Shown: one piece after another, positions 23,615-31,919 of the stretch
Layout of the letters: every line of letters starts with the position of its first letter
How positions within the stretch are numbered: the stretch's first letter is position 1
Origin: Elusimicrobiaceae bacterium
GTDB taxonomy: Bacteria; Elusimicrobiota; Elusimicrobia; Elusimicrobiales; Elusimicrobiaceae
Direction: 5' to 3'
DNA length: 64,000 bases
Assembly: GCA_017618215.1 (NCBI GenBank)
Contig: JAFZUQ010000006.1
Span: 1-64,000 of the forward strand
Translations under genes and position numbers: made by a program
Notes under the pieces: generated by a model
The model's input: only the letters and a program-made list of their open reading frames with translations
Databases searched by the model: none
What the model was told of the DNA's origin: nothing

Positions 23615-24445
23615 TTATCCCTCAATTTTTGGAATTGAACTATCAATTTCCTTTGTGGAACTAGAAGAATCCACGACGTCCTGATTTTCTATCTTTTCTT
23701 CTTTTACTTTATTTTGTTTTTTGTAAAACCTCTTAATTTTGGATTGCGTTTTATTAGCCTCATCTCCTTCCAAAATATCGCGTTTTAATACCTCTAACTT
23801 TATTATTTTTTCTATTTCTTCATTTTCTACTTTTAATCCTTCAGCAAATTTGCGAAGTTCTTTTCTAACTGTATTTAATACAGGCTCAGAAATTAAAAAA
23901 GCTCCTATGACAAATCGATTTAGACATTGCATTTTCTCATAGTAATCTTCGCGACAATCGCGAGATAAACCTTCTTTACATAAAATAAAAAGTTTATTTT
24001 GATCTTCTTCTTTTTTATAATTTATTTCCTGTAAATTAAACGAACAAACTAGATCATGATCTACAGGTTGTTCAAATCTTATTTTATGGACTTGCCAAGA
24101 AATACCATTAGTTAAAACCACCCACGGAATACCTGCTTTGGCTCCATAATCTAAAGCTTGTCTTAAATGATTTTCTTTTAATTCAGTTCCAATGGATTTA
24201 CATTCAATTAAATATTGAAATTTACCATCTATTTTTATAGCCAAATCACAATAAGTTCCACGAATTGCTAACTCGCTTGTAATTTCTGAATATTTATCAT
24301 AACCGAAAATATCGGAAAGTATATCCATGATAATAGATACTGTATCACTTTCGTTTCTATCAGCATCTTTTGCCTTTTGTAGAATATCTTGAAACACTTT
24401 TATTCTTTTACTAATTCTCTCGTTTATTTTATTTGGTAATGCCAT
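23615..24445 (-). CDS. Stand-alone HsdR N-terminal-type nuclease domain protein
   Basis: 276 residues. Residues about 30-150 match the N-terminal domain of type I restriction subunit R (HSDR_N family, PD-(D/E)xK fold): IIMDILSDIFGYD, the acidic residue in GTYCDLAIK, the E-x-K in YLIECKSIG, then LRQALDYGAKAGIPWVVLTNGISWQVHKI. There is no helicase or translocase part, and no hsdM or hsdS gene nearby. The C-terminal 120 residues are Lys/Glu-rich and then Ser-rich, probably flexible. Such solitary proteins are common but of unknown role; they may be nucleases or decayed restriction remnants. Co-directional with and 9 bp downstream of the zinc-ribbon gene, so the two are probably co-transcribed. 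Confidence 0.78.
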   Translation of the reverse strand: MALPNKINERISKRIKVFQDILQKAKDADRNESDTVSIIMDILSDIFGYDKYSEITSELAIRGTYCDLAIKIDGKFQYLIECKSIGTELKENHLRQALDYGAKAGIPWVVLTNGISWQVHKIRFEQPVDHDLVCSFNLQEINYKKEEDQNKLFILCKEGLSRDCREDYYEKMQCLNRFVIGAFLISEPVLNTVRKELRKFAEGLKVENEEIEKIIKLEVLKRDILEGDEANKTQSKIKRFYKKQNKVKEEKIENQDVVDSSSSTKEIDSSIPKIEG

Positions 24446-24454
24446 AATAATCTC

Positions 24455-24718
24455 CTATTTTTCTTCAATTTTTATTTTAAAATCTTCTGCAATTTTCTTC
24501 CCCATTGGTGTATCTAAAGGTATCATTGCATTTGATTTACATTTAGGACAAACCTTTTCACCCGAACACAAACGCCATATCGTATAAGGCAAAGCAATTA
24601 AAATAAATATGCCGACTGTAAGAAAACCCAAAATCCATAGGGCGATTTCTAAACCAAAACTTCCTTTAGTAACAGATTTTTCATTCCCTACATAACCGCA
24701 ATTTCTACATATTTTCAT
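24455..24718 (-). CDS. Small zinc-ribbon membrane protein
   Basis: 87 residues. CRNC near the N-terminus and CPKC at about residues 58-61 can form a zinc site, and between them is one long hydrophobic stretch (IALWILGFLTVGIFILIALPYTIW) that makes one or two membrane passes. No family name comes to mind. AGGAGAAAAAA precedes the ATG. The structured RNA and terminator at 24797-24940 lie 80 bp upstream, so this gene and the nuclease-like gene may be controlled by it. Confidence 0.65.
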   Translation of the reverse strand: MKICRNCGYVGNEKSVTKGSFGLEIALWILGFLTVGIFILIALPYTIWRLCSGEKVCPKCKSNAMIPLDTPMGKKIAEDFKIKIEEK

Positions 24719-24796
24719 TTTTTTTCTCCTAATTTAATTTTATTAAGGAATTTCCTTAACTTTACTAACTCCTAGTAAATCTTATTTCCGCCCAAT

Positions 24797-24940
24797 AAAA
24801 AAGGCGGTTATCAGAGCCTTTGGAATAACCCATATAACCGCCTTCTGTTTAATAAATAAACAGATTAGCGATTATTTAAGCTTCCAAAGTGCCGTCGGGG
24901 TAATCTGCCTCGTTCAGCTCTGCTTAACCCGAAGTTAAGC
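24797..24940 (-). ncRNA. Unidentified structured RNA or attenuator with intrinsic terminator
   Basis: On the minus strand a promoter-like TTTACA-17-TATTTA (24973-24945) is followed by hairpin GCTTAAC-TTCG-GGTTAAGC, a GC-rich middle segment, hairpin TCTGTTTA/TAAACAGA, and a strong terminator (AAGGCGGTTAT with ATAACCGCCTTTTTT, 24844-24797). The terminator loop contains 14 contiguous bases (24812-24825) that are complementary to two upstream segments: TTCCAAAG at 24882-24889 and GCTCTG at 24917-24922 (plus-strand reading). This implies a pseudoknot, or an antiterminator competing with the terminator. I do not recognise it as a known riboswitch, 6S or SRP RNA. It is either a free small RNA or the leader of the downstream zinc-ribbon gene. 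Confidence 0.55.
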
Positions 24941-24944
24941 ATCT

Positions 24945-24973
24945 TAAATAACTTTCATTACTTAAATTGTAAA
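24945..24973 (-). promoter_or_regulatory. Promoter of the structured RNA
   Basis: Minus strand TTTACA (24973-24968), 17-bp spacer, TATTTA (24950-24945). It sits just after a short hairpin (AAGCC/GGCTTTT, about 24974-24993) that likely terminates galT. Confidence 0.45.
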
Positions 24974-24992
24974 AGCCTTTTTATTGGCTTGG

Positions 24993-26510
24993 CTAAATAA
25001 TCTTTCCTCCAAGTGTTTTAATAAATTTTAGCAGATTTTGTTTACCTTCAGCGTTTTGTTTAAAAACTCCGCAACCTTCTAAAGAAGCAACAAAAGTATA
25101 ACCGATTTGCGTTCGTAAAAATTTTTGGATTTCCGCTAAATTCTTAAATTTTTTACCAGAACAAATTTCTTTAACCCAAGCATAATGCAATTTTAAATCG
25201 GAATCTTTTTTAATATTCTCAATTTTATTTTCGCTAATTAGTTCAGCAATTTGAGCCATTTGTTTTTTAAGACGTCCAGGTAGTACCGCAAGCCCCAAAA
25301 CTTCAATAAGTCCCATATTTTCACGCTTAATATTGTGATATTTTACAGGCGTATTGAAAATGCCGAAAGGATGTGTTTTATCGGTGCGGTTATTGCGCAA
25401 GGCCAAATCAATTTCATATTTGCCTTTTTTATAACGTGCAATAGGTGTAATTGTGCTATGTAATTCTTTGCCCGTTGCGTGCAAAACCCCGGAAGATTTA
25501 TCATCATATTTCTGCCAAATTTTTAAAATATGCGCGGCCGCTAAAGCAACCTGTTTTTTATTGCCGCGTACACGCAAAACAGTAACAGGCCATTTAAGCC
25601 AAGAAAATTCCACTTGCCTAAATTTCGGCAAACTAAATTTCAAATTAGTCTTTGCTTGCTCTAAAGCAAAAGTATAACGGCCGGCCTGATAATGATCGTG
25701 ATTTAAAATACTGCCGCCCACAAGCCCTAAATCAGCGTTTGAACCGATAAAATAATGTGGAAATTCACTTAAAAAATCAAGCAAATTCATGAAGGTTTCA
25801 GGGGTAATTTTCATCGGTCTATGCTCTGAAGAAACGACAATGCTATGCTCGGTATAATAAGAAAAAGGAGAGTATTGGAAAAACCAATTTTTACCCCCAA
25901 GTTTGAGCGGTATCACACGCAAATTTTGGCGTGCACTGTAACCAATACGGCCTGCATATCCTTCATTTTCCGAACAAAGAACGCATTTAGGATAGGCATT
26001 TTCTTTAAGAGGTTGTTTGCCAAGCAAGGCAATCTCTTTAGGATCTTTTTCCGGCTTAGCGAGATTTATCGTTAAACCGATATTACCATATATCGTAGAA
26101 ACTTTCCAAGAAATATTTTTTGCGATTTGTTCCGTACGTATATAATTTATTTTTTTGCAATATTTATAAAAATTATCTGTTGCAAGTTTTGGACTTTTTT
26201 GTTTATCAATAGAAAACTTATTTATAACTTCACTCGGGCGCGCTGTAAAAACCCCCATTAAAGAAATTTCAAAATTATCGCGGCAACTTGTGGTATCGGC
26301 TTTCAACAAACATTTCTTTGCTGCATAAATTGATAAATTATTTAAAATCTCAGTTATTTTTTTACCCTTTGGGTTTGGCAAAATATCTGTACAACTTCCG
26401 TCAATACCAAGTAAAGAATAAATCGCATTTTGCGCCCAAAATTTATCTTCTTGCTTAATCAATTTATTTTTAACGGCATAAGTCAAAAGTGCTTCAATAT
26501 TCTTTTGCAT
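24993..26510 (-). CDS. galT: Galactose-1-phosphate uridylyltransferase, class II
   Basis: 505 residues, the length of the class II GalT family, which differs from the shorter E. coli class. Supporting segments are the N-terminal helices with LLTYAVKNKLI, then CVLCSENEGYAGRIG, RVIPLKLGGKNWFFQYSPFSYYTEHSI, and the active-site block VGGSILNHDHYQAGR with HDH. Exchanges UDP-glucose and galactose-1-phosphate in the Leloir pathway. No galK or galE is adjacent. The C-terminal segment (VLGLAVLPGRLKKQM, AWVKEIC) matches the family. The ATG lies in an A/T-rich context without an evident strong ribosome binding site. Confidence 0.9.
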   Translation of the reverse strand: MQKNIEALLTYAVKNKLIKQEDKFWAQNAIYSLLGIDGSCTDILPNPKGKKITEILNNLSIYAAKKCLLKADTTSCRDNFEISLMGVFTARPSEVINKFSIDKQKSPKLATDNFYKYCKKINYIRTEQIAKNISWKVSTIYGNIGLTINLAKPEKDPKEIALLGKQPLKENAYPKCVLCSENEGYAGRIGYSARQNLRVIPLKLGGKNWFFQYSPFSYYTEHSIVVSSEHRPMKITPETFMNLLDFLSEFPHYFIGSNADLGLVGGSILNHDHYQAGRYTFALEQAKTNLKFSLPKFRQVEFSWLKWPVTVLRVRGNKKQVALAAAHILKIWQKYDDKSSGVLHATGKELHSTITPIARYKKGKYEIDLALRNNRTDKTHPFGIFNTPVKYHNIKRENMGLIEVLGLAVLPGRLKKQMAQIAELISENKIENIKKDSDLKLHYAWVKEICSGKKFKNLAEIQKFLRTQIGYTFVASLEGCGVFKQNAEGKQNLLKFIKTLGGKII

Positions 26511-26568
26511 AAACTGGCCCCTTTAAATTATTATAATATATTTGCCCTTTGTTTGCTATAATTTAAGT

Positions 26569-28737
26569 ATGAGAATAATCAGATTTTTATTAATACTTTT
26601 ACTTGCGTCGCCACTTGCGGCTCAATCTTTAAATGAGGCATTAAACGGAAATACTTCCCTTCAGGCTAATGCCCAAACAGAAGAACAAAAGCAAACAACG
26701 CCTTTATCTGCCTTCGGTGAACGCGACCAAGTGCAAGCCATTACAGTGAACCGTTTGCCGGATATAAAATTAAATGAAGAGATCTTAACAAAAACAGTAT
26801 TAACTTATGAAATGCCCGAAGATTTATCAGGAGATAACAAACGTTTTTTATTCGGGGACGTCGAAAAAGCTTTAGAAGGACTTTCCCAATATAAGGATGA
26901 TGCCCGCGCACAAGCAGAAATCGCATTGATTTATTTACAAAGGCACGATTATAAAAATGCGCAAACAGCCTTAAGTACCGCTTTAAAGCTCCAGCCGCAA
27001 ACACCTATTTACAATTTACTTCAAGTCTGGCTTTACGCAGCACAAAATAAAACAAAAGAAGCACAAAAAACTTATGATAATATGCTGTTTTTAACTTCTG
27101 ATTTTGAGTATTTAGCCTCCGGTAAACTTGCTTTGGCACAGGCGTACTTTAATAAAGGAAACTTTACAGAAGCCGGCACAATTTTGCAGGATATTTACAG
27201 CAATGACCCTTATAAAATTTCCCACGCAGTTTATTTAATAGCACGTATTTATTTAGCAAACGGAAACAAAAAAGCTGCACAAACCCTCTTTGAACAAGCC
27301 CTAGAACACGATGGTAACAACTATATGCCACAATTGTATTTAGCACGCACGCAGTATAAATTAAAGCAATATATACCATCATGGCAGAGTTATGCAAGCT
27401 TATTTATCTTAGACGGTAAAAATAAAGAAGCAAAAAAATATTTGGAAAAACTTTCCAAGCATATTAAGGGTGATGCACAAGACTATTTATTCTATTCCCG
27501 CTTAAATGAAATGTTCATAAAAAATGCAGAACCTGATAAAAGTACACCTCTTAAAATCGGGCTTTATTCCGCACCGAACGGTATGCTTACAAATATTACC
27601 GGTTTTACATTTTCTACAAGTTCCCCCTACGCAATTAAGGACGATAAACGCGGCTTTATTATGAAAGCTGATGCTTTTGTCGCAAAAAATATTATTTTTG
27701 ACAAAAAAGATAAAGGCGTGCATATTCAAAATAAATGGGGTACTTATGATTTTTCAACCAAAAACCCTTTTGTAATTGACCTAGAAGATAAAAAGTTGAG
27801 CATGATAATAAAAGATGCTAAAGCTGATAATATTTTTGCGACAAATTTAGGAGATAAAGAATTAATAGGTTCTTTGCTTGTCATACCTACTGAAGACGGT
27901 ATGCAGCTGGTAAATATCACTTCAGTTGAAGAAACAGTTGCCCCCTTGCTTACTACCGCTTTACACGGCGTACGCGACCAAGCTGTTTTGGAAGCTATGG
28001 CAATTGCGACGAGAACACGCCTTTATAACATTGTAAACTTAACTACAGATTTTGATTTTAATATCCCGGATAATGTGGCTGATTTTAACTTCGGTGGAAA
28101 TAATATGGTTTCCTTCCTTGCAAGAAAAGCTGCCGAAGCAACAAAAAATCAGGTTCTCCTTACGGACAATGCCGAACTGGCTTTGGCAAAAACTTATAAA
28201 GCCTGTGGAACAATTACTGAAGACGGTATTAAAAATACACAAAAAACTTTTGATTTTAAACCAAGTGCTTTAAATATTTTCAAATACATGTTTTCAAACC
28301 CGCCGGCTGATTTACTCTCCACTCCGCAAGATCCCACTCAATGGGCCGAAATTAGATGGATTTATGCAATATCCATAAAAGATATTCAAGAGCGCTTAAA
28401 ACAAAACTTTAATATCGGAAAATTAAAATATTTTGAAGTATCTGACTTTTCCGACACAGGCAGAATTTTGGCTATCCGTTTTGTGGGGACTAAGAAAACT
28501 ATTGAACTTCCATTTAAAGAAGCAAACTTTGTGCTTTCAGCAGGTACTTTACGCTCTGATTTCTTTACCTTCATCCCGTTTGAAAAAGAAGTTTTATTTA
28601 TCGGTTCCGATACAGGTAACGGAAGTGGTATTTGTATTGCAGGTGCTATCGGCCTTGCCCATGAGAAAAAAGATGCAAAAGGAATCTTAAATTATTATTA
28701 TCCGTCTTATAAAATCGGTTTATGGCAACAAAGATAG
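26569..28737 (+). CDS. Secreted TPR protein with a degenerate SpoIID/LytB-type domain
   Basis: 722 residues from the ATG at 26569, chosen because it gives a clean signal peptide (MRIIRFLLILLLASPLAAQ); an in-frame ATG nine codons earlier would disrupt it. Residues about 80-320 are tetratricopeptide repeats (ARAQAEIALIYLQRHDYKNAQTAL and similar). From about 330 onward the sequence follows the SpoIID/LytB family, which cleaves naked glycan strands of murein. GMQLVNITSVEE, then EAMAIATRTRLYNIV matches the ALKAQAVAARTY block, and the C-terminus ends with IL-NYYYPSYKIGLW. The catalytic-glutamate region and the GHGxGMSQ motif (here GNGSGICI) are altered, so activity is doubtful. Overlaps the next gene by 16 bp. 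Confidence 0.78.
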   Translation: MRIIRFLLILLLASPLAAQSLNEALNGNTSLQANAQTEEQKQTTPLSAFGERDQVQAITVNRLPDIKLNEEILTKTVLTYEMPEDLSGDNKRFLFGDVEKALEGLSQYKDDARAQAEIALIYLQRHDYKNAQTALSTALKLQPQTPIYNLLQVWLYAAQNKTKEAQKTYDNMLFLTSDFEYLASGKLALAQAYFNKGNFTEAGTILQDIYSNDPYKISHAVYLIARIYLANGNKKAAQTLFEQALEHDGNNYMPQLYLARTQYKLKQYIPSWQSYASLFILDGKNKEAKKYLEKLSKHIKGDAQDYLFYSRLNEMFIKNAEPDKSTPLKIGLYSAPNGMLTNITGFTFSTSSPYAIKDDKRGFIMKADAFVAKNIIFDKKDKGVHIQNKWGTYDFSTKNPFVIDLEDKKLSMIIKDAKADNIFATNLGDKELIGSLLVIPTEDGMQLVNITSVEETVAPLLTTALHGVRDQAVLEAMAIATRTRLYNIVNLTTDFDFNIPDNVADFNFGGNNMVSFLARKAAEATKNQVLLTDNAELALAKTYKACGTITEDGIKNTQKTFDFKPSALNIFKYMFSNPPADLLSTPQDPTQWAEIRWIYAISIKDIQERLKQNFNIGKLKYFEVSDFSDTGRILAIRFVGTKKTIELPFKEANFVLSAGTLRSDFFTFIPFEKEVLFIGSDTGNGSGICIAGAIGLAHEKKDAKGILNYYYPSYKIGLWQQR

Positions 28738-29870
28738 CTTTTGTTATAACTAAACTTGACCTTGGCGGTGCGCAAAAAAGTGTGCTGTATACAGCACGCC
28801 ATATCAGTGATAATTTTGAACCTTTTTTGCTTTGCGGCCAGGGCGGAACACTTGAAAAATATGCAAAAGACCACATAAAGAATTTGCATATTATTCCGTC
28901 TTTAATACGTCAAATTAACCCGGTAAAAGATTTCTTGGCATTTAAAGAACTTGCTAAAAAATTAAAAGAAATTAATCCTCAAATTGTACATACAAATTGC
29001 CCCAAAGCCGGGATTTTAGGGCGTATTGCCGCGAAACTTTTTACCAAAGCAAAAGTGGTGCATACTACGCATGGTTTTGTTTTTTACGAAGGTCAAAATA
29101 TATTTAAAAAATACTTTTATATCCTTATTGAACGTTTTGCAGCCTTGTTCGCAGATTATATGATTTTTGTATCAAACAGAGATTTACAAACCGCTTTAAA
29201 ATATAAAATAACTACATCTGAAAAAGCACGCCTTATTCGTGCCGGTGTTACCCCTAAGACAAAGGAAAGTTTACGTTTTAATAAAACTAAACTCTTTGAA
29301 GAACTTGGAATAAAAGAAGGAACAAAAATTATTTTACAAACTGCCAATTTGAAGCCGGAAAAAAATCCTCTTGAAAGTATTAGAATTGCAAATTTAGTTT
29401 GTAAAAAAATTCCGAATACCGTCTTTTTATATACGGGTGCAGGTCCTCTTAAAACTAAATCAGAAAACTTAATAAAAGAATTTGAGCTCGAAAATAATTT
29501 TAAACTTATCGGCGAGCGGGAAGATATACCGCATTTGCTTTCAATAGCGGATGTTTTTATACTTACCTCAATCCGCGAGGGCTTACCCATGGCTTTACTT
29601 GAAGCACTTTTTATGAAAATTCCGGCTGTTTGTTATAATGTCGGCGGAATTTATGAAGTCTTAAAAGACGGCGAAAATGGTTTTTTAATACCGTTTAATT
29701 GCACGCAAAAGGCCGCGGAAAGCATTATTAACATTTTGCAAGGTAATTTTGCCTTTAAAGAACAATCCCTTGCCATAATGCGAGATTTTGACATTAAAGA
29801 TATGCTTTTAAAACAACAGGAACTTTACACCCTTATCGGTGACAAAAACAGTTTGTTTACAAATATTTAG
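28722..29870 (+). CDS. Family 4 glycosyltransferase
   Basis: 382 residues with the GT-B fold layout. The N-terminal DLGGAQKSV loop and HTNCPKAGILGRIAAKL lead into VVHTTHGFVFYEG. The C-terminal donor domain has LQTANLKPEKNP, FLYTGAGPL, the E-x7-E motif region in SIREGLPMALLEAL, and VGGIYEVLKDGENGFLIPF. Transfers a sugar from a nucleotide donor to a lipid or polysaccharide acceptor at the inner membrane face; the substrate cannot be told. The start overlaps the 3' end of the TPR/SpoIID-like gene, so the two are translationally coupled, and the 3' end overlaps the convergent phosphatase gene by 4 bp. Confidence 0.92.
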   Translation: MATKIAFVITKLDLGGAQKSVLYTARHISDNFEPFLLCGQGGTLEKYAKDHIKNLHIIPSLIRQINPVKDFLAFKELAKKLKEINPQIVHTNCPKAGILGRIAAKLFTKAKVVHTTHGFVFYEGQNIFKKYFYILIERFAALFADYMIFVSNRDLQTALKYKITTSEKARLIRAGVTPKTKESLRFNKTKLFEELGIKEGTKIILQTANLKPEKNPLESIRIANLVCKKIPNTVFLYTGAGPLKTKSENLIKEFELENNFKLIGEREDIPHLLSIADVFILTSIREGLPMALLEALFMKIPAVCYNVGGIYEVLKDGENGFLIPFNCTQKAAESIINILQGNFAFKEQSLAIMRDFDIKDMLLKQQELYTLIGDKNSLFTNI

Positions 29871-30319
29871 ATTTTTTGGGTGAGGTCTTTAACGGTTTTA
29901 TAAATTTCTTCAAGAACTTTTTCAAAATTACGGCCGGTTAGTGAAATAGGGTCTTTTATACTTTGTTCTTTACCGTAAACATATTCATGCAAAGTAAAAA
30001 CTTTATCGGAAAACTGCGCGTAATTATCCAAAATATATTCTTTTTGGCCTTCGGTCATTGTTAAAACCAAATTACAGTTTTGCATATCCTGAGAACTGAG
30101 TAAAGTTGCCGTATGAAGTGGCTGCGTTATGCCCTTTGAAGCTAAAAAACTTGTTATTTTGCCGGGTACTTCAAAATAGCTTTGAGCATAAATACCGCGA
30201 GAAATAACTTCTACATCATTTCGCCCGGCCTTACATAAAAAATCTTTTAAAAAGCACTCTGAAGAAAAACTACGGCAAATATTCGCGTGGCAAACAAAAC
30301 AAATTTTTTTATTTTCCAT
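29867..30319 (-). CDS. Low-molecular-weight protein-tyrosine phosphatase
   Basis: 150 residues, family size. The P-loop CHANICRS (CX5R-S) begins near residue 10. The general acid Asp is in KDPISLTG toward the C-terminus, in place of the more usual DPY. Removes phosphate from tyrosine, and in bacteria often partners with a tyrosine kinase controlling exopolysaccharide export; none is seen here. Convergent with the glycosyltransferase gene, overlapping by 4 bp. Confidence 0.92.
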   Translation of the reverse strand: MENKKICFVCHANICRSFSSECFLKDFLCKAGRNDVEVISRGIYAQSYFEVPGKITSFLASKGITQPLHTATLLSSQDMQNCNLVLTMTEGQKEYILDNYAQFSDKVFTLHEYVYGKEQSIKDPISLTGRNFEKVLEEIYKTVKDLTQKI

Positions 30320-30331
30320 ATTTTTAGATAA

Positions 30332-30362
30332 AAAAACTCCCCCACCGAAAAGTAGGGGAGTT
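30332..30362 (-). terminator. Terminator of the TRL-like lipoprotein gene
   Basis: On the minus strand AACTCCCC and GGGGAGTT arms are followed by a run of T; lies 6 bp after the stop codon of the lipoprotein gene. Confidence 0.8.
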
Positions 30363-30367
30363 ATAAA

Positions 30368-30670
30368 TTAATAACCTGTAACAACGGTGCAAACTTCCGC
30401 AAAAAGCAGATAACCTTTAACGTCCTTATCTACTGTAGCGATTTTTGTAATATTACCGTTGCGTTTTGCTGTAGCAACGCTCATATCACCTTCAGTATAA
30501 ATACCAAAATAATTTTTAGCACAAGCACGGCCGATTTTGGTTCCTCTTTCGGGACCAACTAATACCGGTTGTTGGGTCTGGCTAAACATTGACATACCGG
30601 TCTCTAAACTCGGTATTGCGCAAGCCGCCAAAACTGCCGTAGCAGATAAAAGTAAAAATAATTTTTTCAT
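30368..30670 (-). CDS. TRL-like family lipoprotein
   Basis: 100 residues with a lipoprotein signal (MKKLFLLLSATAVLAAC, lipobox LAAC). The mature part matches the TRL family: GPERGTKIGRACAKNYFGIYTEGDMSVATAKRNG is split here into GTKIGRACAKN, GIYTEGDMSVATAKRNG and ITKIATVDKDVKGYLLF, ending CTVVTGY. Probably an outer or inner membrane lipoprotein of unknown function. AAAGGAGAATT precedes the ATG. Monocistronic with its own terminator. Confidence 0.82.
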   Translation of the reverse strand: MKKLFLLLSATAVLAACAIPSLETGMSMFSQTQQPVLVGPERGTKIGRACAKNYFGIYTEGDMSVATAKRNGNITKIATVDKDVKGYLLFAEVCTVVTGY

Positions 30671-30733
30671 TTAATTCTCCTTTAAATATTACTTACAATT
30701 TTATTGTACCAAAATAAACAAATTATTACAAAT

Positions 30734-31915
30734 TTAAAAATTTATATCTAAAGCATCAATCAATTTATTATCATGGGTATAAGTTCTTAAAGAAAGTTTC
30801 CTGTCCACAATCTTAATATGTGAAAAATGCGGAACAGCAAAATATTTAGATCTCCACTCATTTGCATAAGAACTTTCCTCAAAAAATTTACCGCCACCGC
30901 CTACTGTGATATATATAGGCCCGTTTTTTGATGGAACACCTTTTCTTATAGGTTTTGTCCTTTCATATGCACCTTGATGACCTTGAATAACCAGTTTAAC
31001 TTGATGAACTTCAAATAAAGGAGCAAGGAAAGCGCTAAGCAAATCTTCCGTAGCTCCACTTGAATAAACAGGATGATGCATTATAACAATTTTCCACTTA
31101 TCGGCCCCGGCTTTTGCCAAAGTACTTTTAAGCCATTCATATTGGGCAGATTTTTTATCAATCCCCGGCGCCTGCAAAGCACCGTATAAATTATTTGTGT
31201 CAATTACTACTATACGAGCATTTGCAGTATCAAAATAATAATAATTCGGCGTACCGGCACTCCAAGGCATGGTATGATTTGATTTATAATGTGCCGCCAA
31301 GAAACCTTTACCGGCATCGGTCTTTGCATCCGGGCCATATTCATCCGAACCTATTGCAACAACTAAAGGCATATTTTTTAAAAGCCTTTGATATGGATCA
31401 AAAAATTGTGCGGTTTCATCCGCGGCAAGACCGGAAGAAGAAATATTACCGGTATGTACCAAAAAATCTGATTCATAAATAGTCATATTCCTAGCCATTG
31501 TATTTTTTATTTCTGAAGTATCTACATCACTTTGAGCTGAAGTATTACCAATAACCAAAAAATTAACTATTTTGCGCTCAGGCGTAAATAAGGTTTTAAA
31601 AGTACCTTCACTGCCTTCTTGTACACCATCACCCGAATTATTTTTCACATAGGCCTTATAACAAAACTGTGTGTTTGGTGTAAGACCGTGCAAAACAAAG
31701 CGATGACTTCTAGAAGGAGCGGAAATCGCCATAAGTTGATTACACTTCCCCAAGGGGCCATATTCTAACCAAGCAGGTGTAACCTCTGTCGAAACGAATT
31801 TGACTATAGCGCTCTTCTGTTCGACATCTTCGGTATACGGGCCTTTTACTATTTCAGCGCCCCATACCGTTCCAAATAAAGCAATGAATAACGAGATAAG
31901 TGTTAAGTGTTTCAT
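30734..31915 (-). CDS. Secreted purple-acid-phosphatase-like protein lacking metal ligands
   Basis: 393 residues from the ATG at 31915, chosen because it starts a good signal peptide (MKHLTLISLFIALFGTVWG); an in-frame ATG 15 codons upstream would lie in the previous gene. Residues 20-115 form the fibronectin-like N-terminal domain of purple acid phosphatases (YGPLGKCNQL, HGLTPNTQFCYKAYV). The metallophosphoesterase domain is recognisable: HTGNIS, WKIVIMHHPVYSSG and GHQGAYERTKP. However GD becomes GN twice, GNHD becomes GSDE and GHxH becomes GHQG, so most metal ligands are missing. It is probably not an active phosphatase. The gene follows the carboxyltransferase stop by 4 bp and is likely part of the megasynthase operon. 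Confidence 0.82.
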   Translation of the reverse strand: MKHLTLISLFIALFGTVWGAEIVKGPYTEDVEQKSAIVKFVSTEVTPAWLEYGPLGKCNQLMAISAPSRSHRFVLHGLTPNTQFCYKAYVKNNSGDGVQEGSEGTFKTLFTPERKIVNFLVIGNTSAQSDVDTSEIKNTMARNMTIYESDFLVHTGNISSSGLAADETAQFFDPYQRLLKNMPLVVAIGSDEYGPDAKTDAGKGFLAAHYKSNHTMPWSAGTPNYYYFDTANARIVVIDTNNLYGALQAPGIDKKSAQYEWLKSTLAKAGADKWKIVIMHHPVYSSGATEDLLSAFLAPLFEVHQVKLVIQGHQGAYERTKPIRKGVPSKNGPIYITVGGGGKFFEESSYANEWRSKYFAVPHFSHIKIVDRKLSLRTYTHDNKLIDALDINF

Positions 31916-31919
31916 AATA

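Noticed and set aside
24797-24940. 5S rRNA or SRP RNA, because of GAAGTTAAGC and a GC-rich hairpin
   Set aside because: The rest of the 5S pattern and the SRP GGAAG-type apical loop are absent; the terminator sits on the minus strand.
28722-28737. Frameshift between the SpoIID-like and glycosyltransferase genes
   Set aside because: The two proteins belong to different families with complete ends; the 16-bp overlap is normal translational coupling.
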